From NCBI RefSeq assembly GCF_015278315.1, contig NZ_JADIJE010000010.1, positions 62,001 through 126,000 of the forward strand: a stretch of 64,000 bases of DNA, given 5' to 3'. This stretch comes from Microbacterium ureisolvens. GTDB lineage: Bacteria > Actinomycetota > Actinomycetes > Actinomycetales > Microbacteriaceae. Positions 1 to 8,570 of the stretch are shown here, one piece after another. The notes under the pieces are model-generated. The model ran no database searches and was not told the origin of the DNA. It saw only the letters and a list, made by a program, of their open reading frames with translations. The translations under genes and the position numbers were made by a program. Position 1 is the stretch's first letter; every line of letters starts with the position of its first letter.

Positions 1-20
1 TGGGCGATCCCGCCAAGACC

Positions 21-2111
21 GTGACCCGCGAGCCTCGCGACCGTTCACCCGAGCACGCCGAGCCCTCACGCTTCCTCCCGCATGTCCAGGGACTGCGCGC
101 GATCGCCGTGCTGTGCGTGGTGCTGTACCACTTCTGGCCGGGGCGCGTCTCGGGCGGCTACATCGGCGTCGACATCTTCTTCGTGATCTCGGGCTTCCTC
201 ATCACGGCCCACCTGATGCGCGAGCTCATCGCGACGGGCACCGTGAAACTGGGGCAGTTCTGGGCCCGGCGCGCGCGACGCCTGCTGCCGGCATCCCTTC
301 TCGTTCTGGTCTTCTGCGCGCTCGTCGTGATGTCGCCGTACCTCATGCCCACCTCCGCGCTGCCGAACGAGGTGCGCGAGATCCTGGCGTCGACGTTCTA
401 CGTCGAGAACTGGTACCTGGCGCTGAACTCCGCCGACTATCTGAACCACGGCGGTTCGCCCACGACCGTCCAGCACTATTGGTCGCTGTCGCTGGAAGAG
501 CAGTTCTACGTGATGTGGCCGCTCATCATGCTGCTGGCCGCCTGGATCGGGGTGAAGTGGTTCCGGGGTGCGCGGCGACGCGCCATCCTGGTGGCGCTGG
601 GCGCCGTGACGGTCGTGTCGTTCGCGTTCTGCGTGTGGTTCACCATCACGAACCCCGCCCCGGCGTACTTCGTCACGTTCGGGCGGATGTGGCAGTTCGG
701 CGTCGGCGCGATGATCGCACTGGTGCCGATGCTGCGGATCCGCAACGCGATCGGGAGCTTCATCCTCGGGTGGGGCGGCATCCTGCTGCTCGTCTACGTC
801 ACGTTCACGTTCGACGCGCAGACCCCGTTCCCCGGGTACATGGCGGCGCTTCCCACCCTGGGCGCGGCTGCGATCATCGCCGCCTCGAACGCCGAGCGGT
901 GGTGGTACCCCACCCGCATCCTCGCCATCCGCCCGGCGCAGTTCGTCGGCGACATCTCGTACTCGCTCTACCTGTGGCACTGGCCGCTCATCATCATCGC
1001 GCCGTCCGTGCCGTTCTGGGGGCTGACGATCTACCACCGGGTCGCGCTCCTCGTTCTCTGCTTCGTGCTGGCATGGCTCACGAAGCGCTTCGTCGAAGAC
1101 CCGGTCCGAGGCTGGAAGGTGCTCACCGGGCGGCCGGCTCGCGTGACGCTGTGGTCCTCGCTGGCGGCGATGATCGTCGTCGCGCTCGTCGCCGCGGCGG
1201 CCTGGTTCGTGAACGCACCCCTGTACAACCAGGGCACCCGAGACATCGCGCAGCTCCAGCAGGATCCTCCCGATTGCTTCGGCGCGGCATCCGTGCTCGA
1301 TCCTTCCTGCGCGGACGTGGACTTCGGCGACACGATCCTTCCCGCGCCGGGATTCGCGGGCATCGACCGTCCGGAGGATTCGCAGTGCTTCGTGCAGCTG
1401 ACCGACTCGCGGCCGGTCTCGTGCAACTTCGGGTCCGACGACGCCGACGCGCCCCGGGTCGCGCTCATCGGCGACAGCCACGCGTATCAGCTGTTGCCCA
1501 CGTTCCAGCGCATGGCCGATGAGAACGGCTGGCAGCTGGTGACCTGGTTCAAGGGCGCCTGCCCCTGGAACACGACGCCGCTGTCCACCCCGGGCGCCTT
1601 CGGCGCCGCGTGCACCGAGTGGCGCGAGCGCGTGCAGCGGGCGATCGACGACGCCGATCTCGATGCCGTGTTCACCGCGGCCATCGCGACCACTCCCTAC
1701 TCTTCGGCCGGCTACGACTCGGCGCACGACGCGGCGGTCGCCGGCTACCGCGACGCCTGGAGCACCGTGACCGACCGCGGCATCCCGGTGATCACGGTGG
1801 TCGACAACCCGGTGTGGGAGTCCGATCCCAACAAGTGCCTGCGCACGCGCGACGCCTCCGAATGCGACGGCGCCCGCTCCGACGTCCTGGTGGCGGACGA
1901 TCCGCTGCGGGATGCGGCATCCGGTGCCGATTCGGTGACCCTGCTCGACTTCACCGACGTGTTCTGCGGCGCCGAGACGTGCGCTCCCGTCGTCGGCGGC
2001 GCGAACGTCTACCGCGACCAGGACCACCTCACGGTGACGTTCGCCGACACCCTCGCTCCGTGGTACACCGAGGCAATCCAGGCGGCGCTCGCCAATAGAG
2101 TCGGATCATGA
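21..2111 (+). CDS. Membrane acyltransferase (OafA/YrhL type) with C-terminal SGNH domain
   Basis: Predicted integral-membrane O-acyltransferase of 696 aa that moves acyl groups from the cytoplasmic side onto a cell-surface glycan. The N-terminal half is an Acyltransferase_3 domain with about ten hydrophobic segments and the conserved His of the LYHFW motif (His37). The C-terminal third, after about residue 400, is an extracytoplasmic SGNH-like domain with the nucleophile block GDSH near residue 490 and the DxxH block (DQDH) near the end. This two-domain layout is known in peptidoglycan and polysaccharide O-acetylases. The true substrate cannot be told from the sequence. The start is GTG. The stop overlaps the next ATG by 4 nt (ATGA). 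Confidence 0.9.
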   Translation: MTREPRDRSPEHAEPSRFLPHVQGLRAIAVLCVVLYHFWPGRVSGGYIGVDIFFVISGFLITAHLMRELIATGTVKLGQFWARRARRLLPASLLVLVFCALVVMSPYLMPTSALPNEVREILASTFYVENWYLALNSADYLNHGGSPTTVQHYWSLSLEEQFYVMWPLIMLLAAWIGVKWFRGARRRAILVALGAVTVVSFAFCVWFTITNPAPAYFVTFGRMWQFGVGAMIALVPMLRIRNAIGSFILGWGGILLLVYVTFTFDAQTPFPGYMAALPTLGAAAIIAASNAERWWYPTRILAIRPAQFVGDISYSLYLWHWPLIIIAPSVPFWGLTIYHRVALLVLCFVLAWLTKRFVEDPVRGWKVLTGRPARVTLWSSLAAMIVVALVAAAAWFVNAPLYNQGTRDIAQLQQDPPDCFGAASVLDPSCADVDFGDTILPAPGFAGIDRPEDSQCFVQLTDSRPVSCNFGSDDADAPRVALIGDSHAYQLLPTFQRMADENGWQLVTWFKGACPWNTTPLSTPGAFGAACTEWRERVQRAIDDADLDAVFTAAIATTPYSSAGYDSAHDAAVAGYRDAWSTVTDRGIPVITVVDNPVWESDPNKCLRTRDASECDGARSDVLVADDPLRDAASGADSVTLLDFTDVFCGAETCAPVVGGANVYRDQDHLTVTFADTLAPWYTEAIQAALANRVGS
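2096..2101 (+). promoter_or_regulatory. -10 box TAGAGT, leaderless promoter for the gamma-carbonic anhydrase gene
   Basis: TAGAGT lies inside the 3' end of the acyltransferase gene, and exactly 6 nt (CGGATC) separate it from the ATG at 2108. A transcript from this box would start at or next to the A of the ATG. Inferred from spacing only. Confidence 0.5.
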
Positions 2112-2647
2112 CGGTCGCACCCGGAGCCTCGGTCCTCAGCGCGGCGGGCAGAACCCCGAAGCTCGACCCGACGTCGTTCGTCGCCGCCGGCGCGCGCATC
2201 GTCGGCGGCGTGACCCTGGGTCCCGGGGCGAGCGTCTGGTACAACGCGGTGCTCCGCGCCGACGGCGACACCATCACCGTCGGCGCCCGCAGCAACCTGC
2301 AGGACAACGTCTCCGTCCACGTCGACGCCGGAAAGCCCGTCGTGATCGGGGAGGACGTGTCGGTCGGCCACAATGCCGTCGTGCACGGGTGCACCATCGG
2401 CGACGGGTCGCTCGTCGGCATGGGCGCGGTCGTGCTGAACGGGGCGAGGATCGGATCCGGATGCCTCGTCGCCGGCGGTGCGGTCGTGCTCGAGGGCTCC
2501 GAGATCCCAGATGGGTCACTGGTCGCGGGCGTGCCCGCGAAGGTCCGCCGCGAGCTGACGCCCGAGGAGCGGGAGGGACTGCTGCGCAACGCGGAGCATT
2601 ACCTCGCGCACATCGACGAGCACATGGACGCGAGGCCCGTCGACTGA
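2108..2647 (+). CDS. Gamma-class carbonic anhydrase family protein
   Basis: A left-handed parallel beta-helix protein of 179 aa built from hexapeptide repeats of the pattern (IVL)GxxxxI, filling roughly residues 25-150. The three zinc-ligand histidines of gamma carbonic anhydrases are present at His71, His88 and His93. The family hydrates CO2, although many bacterial members have weak or unproven activity. There is no Shine-Dalgarno sequence. Expression probably comes from the embedded TAGAGT box and by coupling to the upstream gene through the ATGA overlap. Confidence 0.88.
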   Translation: MTVAPGASVLSAAGRTPKLDPTSFVAAGARIVGGVTLGPGASVWYNAVLRADGDTITVGARSNLQDNVSVHVDAGKPVVIGEDVSVGHNAVVHGCTIGDGSLVGMGAVVLNGARIGSGCLVAGGAVVLEGSEIPDGSLVAGVPAKVRRELTPEEREGLLRNAEHYLAHIDEHMDARPVD

Positions 2648-2683
2648 CGGCGGCGCATCCGCGGACAGAGCCGGAGGCATGAG

Positions 2684-3586
2684 TCAGGCCTTCGGCGGAG
2701 GGTGGTGCCTGCCGCGGTGCACCTCGTAGAGCCGCACGTGACCGGGCCAGGACGGGTCGTTGTCGATCGGCTTGTCATCCATGAAGAGGCGGATCACGTG
2801 CGCGAGCTGCCCCGGGTGGCTGAAGTTGATCGCGTGCGCGGCGCCCTCCAGCAGCACGACCAGGACGTGGCTGTCGGTCTGACTGGCGATCTCGCTCACG
2901 CGATGCGCGTGGGGCAGCAGCGGGTCCCGCTCACCCAGGACGACGAGGGTCGGGATGTGCAGCTCGAGCAGCCGCTGCAGCGACGGGTACTGGGTGAGCG
3001 AGCGGAACATCCGCATCGTGCTCGGCACGCCGAACCGCACGTAGTCGGGCACGGCAACGCGGGCCATCCGCGTGGGCTCCCGCGGCGCATCGACGGAGAG
3101 CTGGCGGATCGCTCGTCGCAGCGGCTGATTGAACACGCCGCCCGCCGGCGAGACGAGCACCGCGCGGTCGATGCGATCGGGGTAGGTGTGCGCGGTCTCG
3201 ATGATGACCGGGCATCCCATGGAGTTGCCCACCAGCGTCGCCTTCTCGACGCCGCGGTCGTCGAGGAAGTCGACGGCGGCCCGAGCCAGGTCGGGGATGT
3301 CGAGCATGTCGCGGCGCTTGCCGCTGCGACCGAACCCCGGCAGATCGGGCACGAAGGTGTGGAAGTCGTCGGCGAGCTTCTCCGCGGTCGGCAGGAGGTA
3401 CCGCCCTGACAGCCCGAAGCCGTGCACGTGGACCATGACGCGGGGATCGCGCGGCGGATCGGGCGACTCCCGGTAGAACACGTCGACGTCGTCGATGCGG
3501 GTCCACTTCTCGGTCAGGCTCGACGCCGGTCGGCGCGGCAGCTTCCTCGGCTGCGCCGGATCCGTGCTCGATCCCCGCTTGCTCAT
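2684..3586 (-). CDS. Alpha/beta-fold hydrolase
   Basis: A 300-aa single-domain alpha/beta hydrolase. The oxyanion HG motif is HGFG at residues 55-58 and the nucleophile elbow is G-N-S-M-G with Ser122. The acid is probably the Asp of GERDPLLP and the base the His of GAAHAINF. The likely reaction is ester, amide or C-C bond hydrolysis of a small molecule; the substrate is unknown. The first 25 residues are basic and probably disordered. A good ribosome site (GGGGAGG) sits just upstream of the ATG. It converges with the carbonic anhydrase gene. Confidence 0.85.
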   Translation of the reverse strand: MSKRGSSTDPAQPRKLPRRPASSLTEKWTRIDDVDVFYRESPDPPRDPRVMVHVHGFGLSGRYLLPTAEKLADDFHTFVPDLPGFGRSGKRRDMLDIPDLARAAVDFLDDRGVEKATLVGNSMGCPVIIETAHTYPDRIDRAVLVSPAGGVFNQPLRRAIRQLSVDAPREPTRMARVAVPDYVRFGVPSTMRMFRSLTQYPSLQRLLELHIPTLVVLGERDPLLPHAHRVSEIASQTDSHVLVVLLEGAAHAINFSHPGQLAHVIRLFMDDKPIDNDPSWPGHVRLYEVHRGRHHPPPKA

Positions 3587-3693
3587 CGCGCCTCCCCACG
3601 GCCGGCAACAATTCCGTGCTCAGTCTGCCGCGCCGTGAACCCGGGCAACAGGAGGGGGAGGAGCGAGCCGCAGAGGTGCGGCCGAGAGGGGTG

Positions 3694-3767
3694 TGGAGGG
3701 GATGACGGGAATCGAACCCGCACCATCAGTTTGGAAGACTGAGGCTCTACCATTGAGCTACATCCCC
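3694..3767 (-). tRNA. tRNA-Gly (TCC)
   Basis: On the minus strand the acceptor arm GGGGATG (3767-3761) pairs with CATCCCC (3704-3698). The discriminator is T and the 3' CCA is encoded (3696-3694). The anticodon loop CTTCCAA gives anticodon TCC. The T-loop TTCGATT is canonical. A -10-like TACGAT lies at 3799-3794 on the same strand. Confidence 0.97.
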
Positions 3768-3902
3768 GTGCGCCCGCGGACGGGCACCGGTCAATCGTAG
3801 TACATCGCGCCGACCGTGCCGTTCCGACCCGCCGGCCGCCCGAGACGCCGGCCCCGACATCGAGCGCATCCGGGTGCGCAGATACGTTCCTGGCTGGTCG
3901 GC

Positions 3903-3908
3903 TAGACT
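3903..3908 (+). promoter_or_regulatory. -10 box TAGACT, probable tRNA-Pro promoter
   Basis: TAGACT lies 42 nt before the tRNA-Pro 5' end, leaving a short leader of about 36 nt for RNase P to remove. No convincing -35 element was seen. Confidence 0.4.
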
Positions 3909-3950
3909 TCTCGGGGCCGAAATGCGCGCACACACGTGTGCGGACCCGCC

Positions 3951-4024
3951 CGGGGCGTAGCTCAGCTTGGTAGAGCGCCCGCTTTGGGAGCGGGAGGCCG
4001 CAGGTTCAAATCCTGTCGCCCCGA
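3951..4024 (+). tRNA. tRNA-Pro (TGG)
   Basis: The acceptor stem CGGGGCG (3951-3957) pairs with CGCCCCG (4017-4023), followed by discriminator A at 4024. The anticodon stem CCCGC/GCGGG encloses the loop TTTGGGA, giving anticodon TGG. CCA is not encoded and must be added after transcription. Confidence 0.97.
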
Positions 4025-4104
4025 CGTCAGGCCCTGATGAATTCCGACCCCAGACCTTGTACCGCCGCGTCCTCGCGCGGTCCGATAGAGGAGAAGTAAC
4101 AGGC

Positions 4105-5619
4105 ATGGTGAACAGCACCGTCGAGAAGCTCAGCCCGACCCGGGTGAAGCTCCACATCACGGTCAGCCCCGACGAGCTCAAGCCGTCGATCAAGCACGCG
4201 TACGAGCACATCGCGCAGGACGTGCAGATCCCCGGCTTCCGCAAGGGCAAGGTGCCCGCGCCCATCATCGACCAGCGCATCGGCCGCGTCGCGGTGCTCG
4301 AGCACGCCGTCAGCGAGGGTCTCGACAACTTCTACCGCGAGGCCGTCGCCGCCAACGAGCTGCGCGTGCTGGGCCGTCCGTCGGCCGAGGTCACCGAGTG
4401 GCCGAACGAGAAGGACTTCTCGGGCGACCTCGAGGTCGAGGTCGAGGTCGATGTGCGTCCCGAGTTCGACCTGCCGGCCTTCGAGGGCACGACCGTCGAG
4501 GTCGACGCCATCGAGGTCGACGAGGCCGCCATCGACGCCGAGCTCGACCGCCTGCGCGGCCGCTTCGGCACGCTCGTGACGGTCGACCGTCCCGCCGCGA
4601 ACGGCGACTTCGTCGAGCTCGACCTGGTCGCGACGATCGACGGCGCCGAGATCGACCGCGCCGACGGCGTGTCGTACGAGGTCGGCTCCGGCGAGCTGCT
4701 CGAGGGCATCGACGAGGCCATCGACTCGCTCACCGCCGGTGAGGACACCACCTTCCGCTCGAAGCTGGTCGGCGGCGACCACGCCGGCGAAGAAGCTGAG
4801 GTCTCCGTCACCGTCAAGGCCGTCAAGGAGCGCGAGCTGCCCGAGGCCGACGACGACTTCGCGCAGATCGCGAGCGAGTTCGACACCATCGCCGAGCTGC
4901 GCGACAGCCTCAAGGAGCGCGTCGGTCAGCAGGGTGCGTTCACGCAGGGCTCGGCCGCGCGCGACAAGCTCATCGAGACCCTGCTCGCACAGGTCGAGAT
5001 CCCCGTTCCGCCGCAGCTGATCGAGGACGAGGTCCACAACCACCTCGAGGGCGAGGGCCGCCTCGAGGACGACGTGCACCGCGCCGAGGTCGCCGAGGCC
5101 AGCGAGAAGCAGTTCAAGACGCAGATGCTGCTCGACAAGATCGCCGAGACGGTCAACGTGCAGGTGTCGCAGGACGAGCTGACCCAGTACCTCGTGCAGT
5201 CGGCCGCCCAGTACGGCATGGCCCCGCAGGAGTTCGTCAACGCGCTGCAGGAGGGCAACCAGCTCCCCGCGATGATCGGCGAGGTCGCCCGCAACAAGGC
5301 GCTCGCCGTCGCCCTCGGCAAGGTCACCGTCGTCGACACCAACGGCGACCCGGTCGACCTGAGCGGCTTCGTCGCCACCGAGGACGAGGAAGAGGTCGTG
5401 GAGGAGGCGGAGGAGATCGCGGATGCCGCGGCCGACGCCGACGCCGTGATCGAGGCCGAGGAGGCCGAGAAGCCCGCGAAGAAGGCCCCCGCGCGCAAGC
5501 CCGCCGCGAAGAAGGCGGCGGCCGCCGACGCCGACGAGGCTCCCGCCGAGAAGAAGGCTCCGGCCAAGAAGGCGCCCGCGAAGAAGGCTCCGGCCAAGAA
5601 GGCCGCCGACGCCGAGTGA
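4105..5619 (+). CDS. tig: Trigger factor, ribosome-associated chaperone
   Basis: Trigger factor of 504 aa, which docks on ribosomal protein L23 and shields nascent chains. The ribosome-binding signature GFRKGKVP is near residue 45. It is followed by an FKBP-type PPIase domain (about 155-245) and the helical C-terminal arm. The last 80 residues are unusual: an acidic Glu/Ala/Asp stretch, then Ala/Lys blocks built of PAKKA repeats like histone-H1-type tails. The ATG at 4105 is chosen because GAGGAGAAG precedes it. Reading further upstream in frame would run through tRNA-Pro. It sits directly ahead of clpP1-clpP2-clpX, as in many bacteria. Confidence 0.97.
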   Translation: MVNSTVEKLSPTRVKLHITVSPDELKPSIKHAYEHIAQDVQIPGFRKGKVPAPIIDQRIGRVAVLEHAVSEGLDNFYREAVAANELRVLGRPSAEVTEWPNEKDFSGDLEVEVEVDVRPEFDLPAFEGTTVEVDAIEVDEAAIDAELDRLRGRFGTLVTVDRPAANGDFVELDLVATIDGAEIDRADGVSYEVGSGELLEGIDEAIDSLTAGEDTTFRSKLVGGDHAGEEAEVSVTVKAVKERELPEADDDFAQIASEFDTIAELRDSLKERVGQQGAFTQGSAARDKLIETLLAQVEIPVPPQLIEDEVHNHLEGEGRLEDDVHRAEVAEASEKQFKTQMLLDKIAETVNVQVSQDELTQYLVQSAAQYGMAPQEFVNALQEGNQLPAMIGEVARNKALAVALGKVTVVDTNGDPVDLSGFVATEDEEEVVEEAEEIADAAADADAVIEAEEAEKPAKKAPARKPAAKKAAAADADEAPAEKKAPAKKAPAKKAPAKKAADAE

Positions 5620-5655
5620 CCTTGGACAGGCCTGCATCGCGCAGTGACCGATGAA

Positions 5656-5693
5656 CGCGAGAGGACGGATGCCGCGGCATCCGTCCTCTTGCG
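5656..5693 (+). terminator. Terminator hairpin after tig
   Basis: A perfect 30-bp palindrome (5660-5689, half site AGAGGACGGATGCCG) is extended by a G-U and three more pairs, giving a very stable hairpin with almost no loop. Only a weak T-rich tail follows. It separates tig from clpP1. Confidence 0.7.
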
Positions 5694-5703
5694 TCTCGTG
5701 CCC

Positions 5704-5721
5704 GATCTGCCCAGGGCGAAC
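5704..5721 (+). promoter_or_regulatory. Candidate ClgR box upstream of clpP1
   Basis: The sequence TGCCCAGGGCGAAC matches the recalled ClgR consensus core CGCYNANRGCGWWS at all but its first base. It lies about 30 nt upstream of the -10 box TAGATT (5749-5754). ClgR activates clp genes in Corynebacterium, Mycobacterium and Streptomyces. The assignment here is by motif alone. Confidence 0.4.
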
Positions 5722-5748
5722 ACGGGCGGGTCGCTCGCGACGCGCCGG

Positions 5749-5754
5749 TAGATT
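5749..5754 (+). promoter_or_regulatory. -10 box TAGATT of the clpP1 promoter
   Basis: TAGATT precedes clpP1 by 30 nt, giving a short leader that carries the ribosome site CAGGAG 5-10 nt before the ATG. Confidence 0.5.
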
Positions 5755-5784
5755 CGATGGCGACCCAAGGAAACAGGAGTACAA

Positions 5785-6375
5785 ATGGCCGAACCACTTG
5801 TCGCGACCAGCGTCTTCGACAGGCTGCTGAAGGACCGCATCATCTGGCTGGGGTCGGAGGTGCGTGACGAGAACGCCAACGAGATCTGCGCGAAGATCCT
5901 GCTTCTCGCCGCCGAGGACTCCGAGAAGGACATCTACCTCTACATCAACTCGCCCGGCGGCTCGATCACGGCCGGCATGGCGATCTACGACACGATGCAG
6001 TTCGTCCCGAACGACATCGTCACCGTCGGCATCGGCATGGCCGCGTCGATGGGCCAGCTGCTGCTGACCGCAGGAACCAAGGGCAAGCGCTACATCACGC
6101 CCAACGCCCGCGTGCTGCTCCACCAGCCGCACGGCGGCTTCGGCGGCACGGCGAGCGACATCCAGACGCAGGCGCAGCTCATCCTCGACATGAAGAAGCG
6201 TCTCGCCGAGATCACCGCGAAGCAGACCGGCAAGAGCGTCGAGCAGATCAACGCCGACGGTGACCGCGACCGCTGGTTCGGGGCCGAAGAGGCGCTCGAG
6301 TACGGCTTCGTCGACCACATCCGCGAGTCCGCGACGGACGTCATCGGCGGCGGCGGCACCGCCACCGACAGCTGA
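5785..6375 (+). CDS. clpP1: ATP-dependent Clp protease proteolytic subunit, first copy
   Basis: ClpP peptidase of 196 aa. The catalytic triad reads Ser88 (in GMAASMG), His113 (HQPHGG) and Asp162 (DRDRWF). It stacks into heptameric rings and, in actinobacteria, works as a mixed barrel with the second ClpP, fed by ClpX or ClpC. The ATG is preceded by CAGGAG. clpP2 follows after 29 nt with the same orientation, so the two are surely co-transcribed. Activation by ClgR is suggested by the box at 5704-5721. Confidence 0.97.
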   Translation: MAEPLVATSVFDRLLKDRIIWLGSEVRDENANEICAKILLLAAEDSEKDIYLYINSPGGSITAGMAIYDTMQFVPNDIVTVGIGMAASMGQLLLTAGTKGKRYITPNARVLLHQPHGGFGGTASDIQTQAQLILDMKKRLAEITAKQTGKSVEQINADGDRDRWFGAEEALEYGFVDHIRESATDVIGGGGTATDS

Positions 6376-6404
6376 GGCCGAAGGCGAAAGAGAGAGAACC
6401 AGGA

Positions 6405-7076
6405 ATGCAGACCCCCACCTTCGGTCAGGCGGCGCCCCAGGCGCTGCAGATGCCCGGCAGCCGCTACATCCTGCCGCAGTTCGAGGAGCGCACGGCCTAC
6501 GGCTACAAGCGCCAGGACCCCTACAACAAGCTGTTCGAGGACCGCGTGATCTTCCTGGGCGTCCAGGTCGACGACGCCTCGGCGGACGATGTCATGGCGC
6601 AGCTGCTCGTGCTCGAGTCGCAGGACCCCGATCGCGACATCATCATGTACATCAACTCGCCCGGCGGCTCGTTCACGGCGATGACGGCGATCTACGACAC
6701 CATGCAGTACGTGTCGCCGCAGATCCAGACGGTCGTGCTGGGACAGGCGGCCTCCGCGGCGGCCGTGCTGCTCGCGGCCGGCGCCCCGGGCAAGCGTCTC
6801 GCGCTGCCGAACGCCCGCATCCTGATCCACCAGCCCGCCATGGGCGAGGCCGGTCACGGGCAGGCGTCCGACATCGAGATCCAGGCGCAGGAGATCCTGC
6901 GCATGCGCACGTGGCTCGAGCAGACGCTGTCGAAGCACTCGAACAAGAGCGTCGAGGAGGTCAACAAGGACATCGACCGCGACAAGATCCTCTCCGCCGA
7001 GGAGAGCGTCGCGTACGGCCTCGTCGACCAGGTGCTCACCACTCGCAAGCGCGGCCAGCAGGCGCTGACGAAGTAG
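6405..7076 (+). CDS. clpP2: ATP-dependent Clp protease proteolytic subunit, second copy
   Basis: Second ClpP subunit, 223 aa. It has a longer N-terminal propeptide-like extension (about 30 residues) than clpP1. The triad Ser117 (GQAASA) and His142 (HQPAMG) is clear, and the Asp is in the DIDRDK block. It probably pairs with ClpP1 to form the active tetradecamer, as shown for mycobacterial ClpP1P2. A strong hairpin follows the gene (7091-7129), so clpX appears to have its own transcription unit. Confidence 0.97.
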   Translation: MQTPTFGQAAPQALQMPGSRYILPQFEERTAYGYKRQDPYNKLFEDRVIFLGVQVDDASADDVMAQLLVLESQDPDRDIIMYINSPGGSFTAMTAIYDTMQYVSPQIQTVVLGQAASAAAVLLAAGAPGKRLALPNARILIHQPAMGEAGHGQASDIEIQAQEILRMRTWLEQTLSKHSNKSVEEVNKDIDRDKILSAEESVAYGLVDQVLTTRKRGQQALTK

Positions 7077-7090
7077 CGTCCGCGACGCCC

Positions 7091-7129
7091 CGGCGCCCCG
7101 CCTCCCGATCAACGGGCGGCGGGGCGCCG
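7091..7129 (+). terminator. Terminator hairpin after clpP2
   Basis: Twelve-bp arms CGGCGCCCCGCC and GGCGGGGCGCCG enclose a second 4-bp helix (CCCG/CGGG) with loop ATCAA. There is no T-run, as is usual for high-GC terminators. Confidence 0.65.
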
Positions 7130-7143
7130 TCGTGTGCGCGGAT

Positions 7144-7161
7144 GTTCCGCTCACGGCGAAC
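7144..7161 (+). promoter_or_regulatory. Candidate ClgR box upstream of clpX
   Basis: CGCTCACGGCGAAC matches the recalled consensus CGCYNANRGCGWWS at every position. The right half GGCGAAC is identical to that of the box before clpP1. It lies between the clpP2 terminator and the clpX start. Confidence 0.45.
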
Positions 7162-7270
7162 CGCGGTCGTCCACAACGTGCGTCGCAATGCCGCCGCTTG
7201 TCGGCGTCAGCTATTAGGCTCGGAGAACAGCCGGGGGGCGAGTCCCCTCGATGTCACGAGGAGGAGCAGA

Positions 7271-8539
7271 ATGGCACGCATCGGTGAGAGTGCCGACTTG
7301 TTCAAGTGCTCTTTCTGCGGCAAGAGCCAGAAGCAGGTCCAGCAGCTGATCGCCGGCCCCGGCGTCTACATCTGCGACGAGTGCGTCGAGCTGTGCAACG
7401 AGATCATCGAAGAGCGCATGGCCGAGTCGTCCTCCGGCGTCGTCGCCGACTTCGATCTGCCCAAGCCGCGCGAGATCTTCGCCTTCCTCGAGGAGTACGT
7501 CGTCGGCCAGCATGACGCCAAGCGCGCGCTGTCGGTGGCCGTCTACAACCACTACAAGCGCGTGCGGGCCCACGGCACGATCCAGTCGGCCGAGCAGCGC
7601 GCCGACGAGATCGAGATCGCCAAGAGCAACATCCTGCTCCTCGGACCGACCGGCTGCGGCAAGACATACCTCGCACAGACGCTCGCCAAGCGGCTCAATG
7701 TGCCGTTCGCGGTCGCTGACGCGACCGCGCTCACCGAGGCGGGCTACGTCGGCGAAGACGTCGAGAACATCCTCCTCAAGCTGCTGCAGGCGGCCGACTT
7801 CGACACCAAGCGCGCCGAGACCGGGATCATCTACATCGACGAGGTCGACAAGATCGCCCGCAAGGCGGAGAACCCCTCGATCACCCGCGATGTGTCGGGC
7901 GAGGGCGTTCAGCAGGCGCTGCTGAAGATCCTCGAGGGCACCGTCGCATCGGTGCCGCCGCAGGGCGGCCGCAAGCACCCGCACCAGGAGTTCATCCAGA
8001 TCGACACGACGAACGTGCTGTTCATCGTGGCAGGCGCCTTCGCGGGACTGGAAGACATCATCTCCTCGCGCGTGGGCAAGCACGGCGTCGGCTTCGGCGC
8101 CTCGCTGCACCGCAAGGACGAGGACCTCAACCTCTTCGGCGACGTCCAGCCCGAAGACCTGCACAAGTTCGGACTCATTCCCGAGTTCATCGGGCGCCTC
8201 CCGGTCGTCGCGTCGGTGTCGCCGCTGGACCGCGAAGCGCTCATGGAGATCCTCACCGAGCCGAAGAACGCGCTGGTGAAGCAATACCACCGCATGTTCG
8301 AGCTCGACGGCGTGTCGCTCGAGTTCGATCGCGAGGCGCTCGAGGCCATCGCCGATCTCGCGGTCGCCCGCAAGACCGGAGCCCGCGGCCTCCGCGCGAT
8401 CCTCGAAGACGTGCTCGGCCCGATCATGTTCGAGATCCCCTCGACCGACGACGTCGACAAGGTGATCGTGACCCGCGCGGCTGTCGACGAGGGCGCGCCG
8501 CCGACGCTGGTGCTGCGCGAGAAGCGCAAGAGCGCCTGA
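7271..8539 (+). CDS. clpX: Clp protease ATP-binding subunit ClpX
   Basis: AAA+ unfoldase of 422 aa that recognises substrates and threads them into ClpP. The N-terminal zinc-binding domain has Cys13, Cys16, Cys35 and Cys38. Walker A is GPTGCGKT, Walker [10 protein letters not shown], and the C-terminal small domain is complete. The ATG at 7271 has the ribosome site GAGGAGGAG just upstream. An apparent longer reading frame back to 6260 is an overlap with clpP2. A small hairpin CCTCG/CGAGG (7247-7262) partly covers the ribosome site and could tune translation. Confidence 0.97.
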   Translation: MARIGESADLFKCSFCGKSQKQVQQLIAGPGVYICDECVELCNEIIEERMAESSSGVVADFDLPKPREIFAFLEEYVVGQHDAKRALSVAVYNHYKRVRAHGTIQSAEQRADEIEIAKSNILLLGPTGCGKTYLAQTLAKRLNVPFAVADATALTEAGYVGEDVENILLKLLQAADFDTKRAETGIIYIDEVDKIARKAENPSITRDVSGEGVQQALLKILEGTVASVPPQGGRKHPHQEFIQIDTTNVLFIVAGAFAGLEDIISSRVGKHGVGFGASLHRKDEDLNLFGDVQPEDLHKFGLIPEFIGRLPVVASVSPLDREALMEILTEPKNALVKQYHRMFELDGVSLEFDREALEAIADLAVARKTGARGLRAILEDVLGPIMFEIPSTDDVDKVIVTRAAVDEGAPPTLVLREKRKSA

Positions 8540-8557
8540 GCGGTTCCACGCACCCGC

Positions 8558-8563
8558 TACAGT
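8558..8563 (+). promoter_or_regulatory. -10 box TACAGT, leaderless promoter for the serine hydrolase gene
   Basis: TACAGT is 7 nt from the ATG at 8571, leaving no room for a ribosome site. Transcription is expected to begin at or near the start codon. Confidence 0.5.
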
Positions 8564-8570
8564 TCCAGGC

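Noticed and set aside
3967-4104. Upstream in-frame extension of trigger factor
   Set aside because: It would be translated through tRNA-Pro, and a clear ribosome site precedes the ATG at 4105.
6260-7270. Upstream extension of clpX to 759 codons
   Set aside because: It overlaps clpP1/clpP2 in another frame and the terminator; the zinc-finger start MARIGES at 7271 matches the family.
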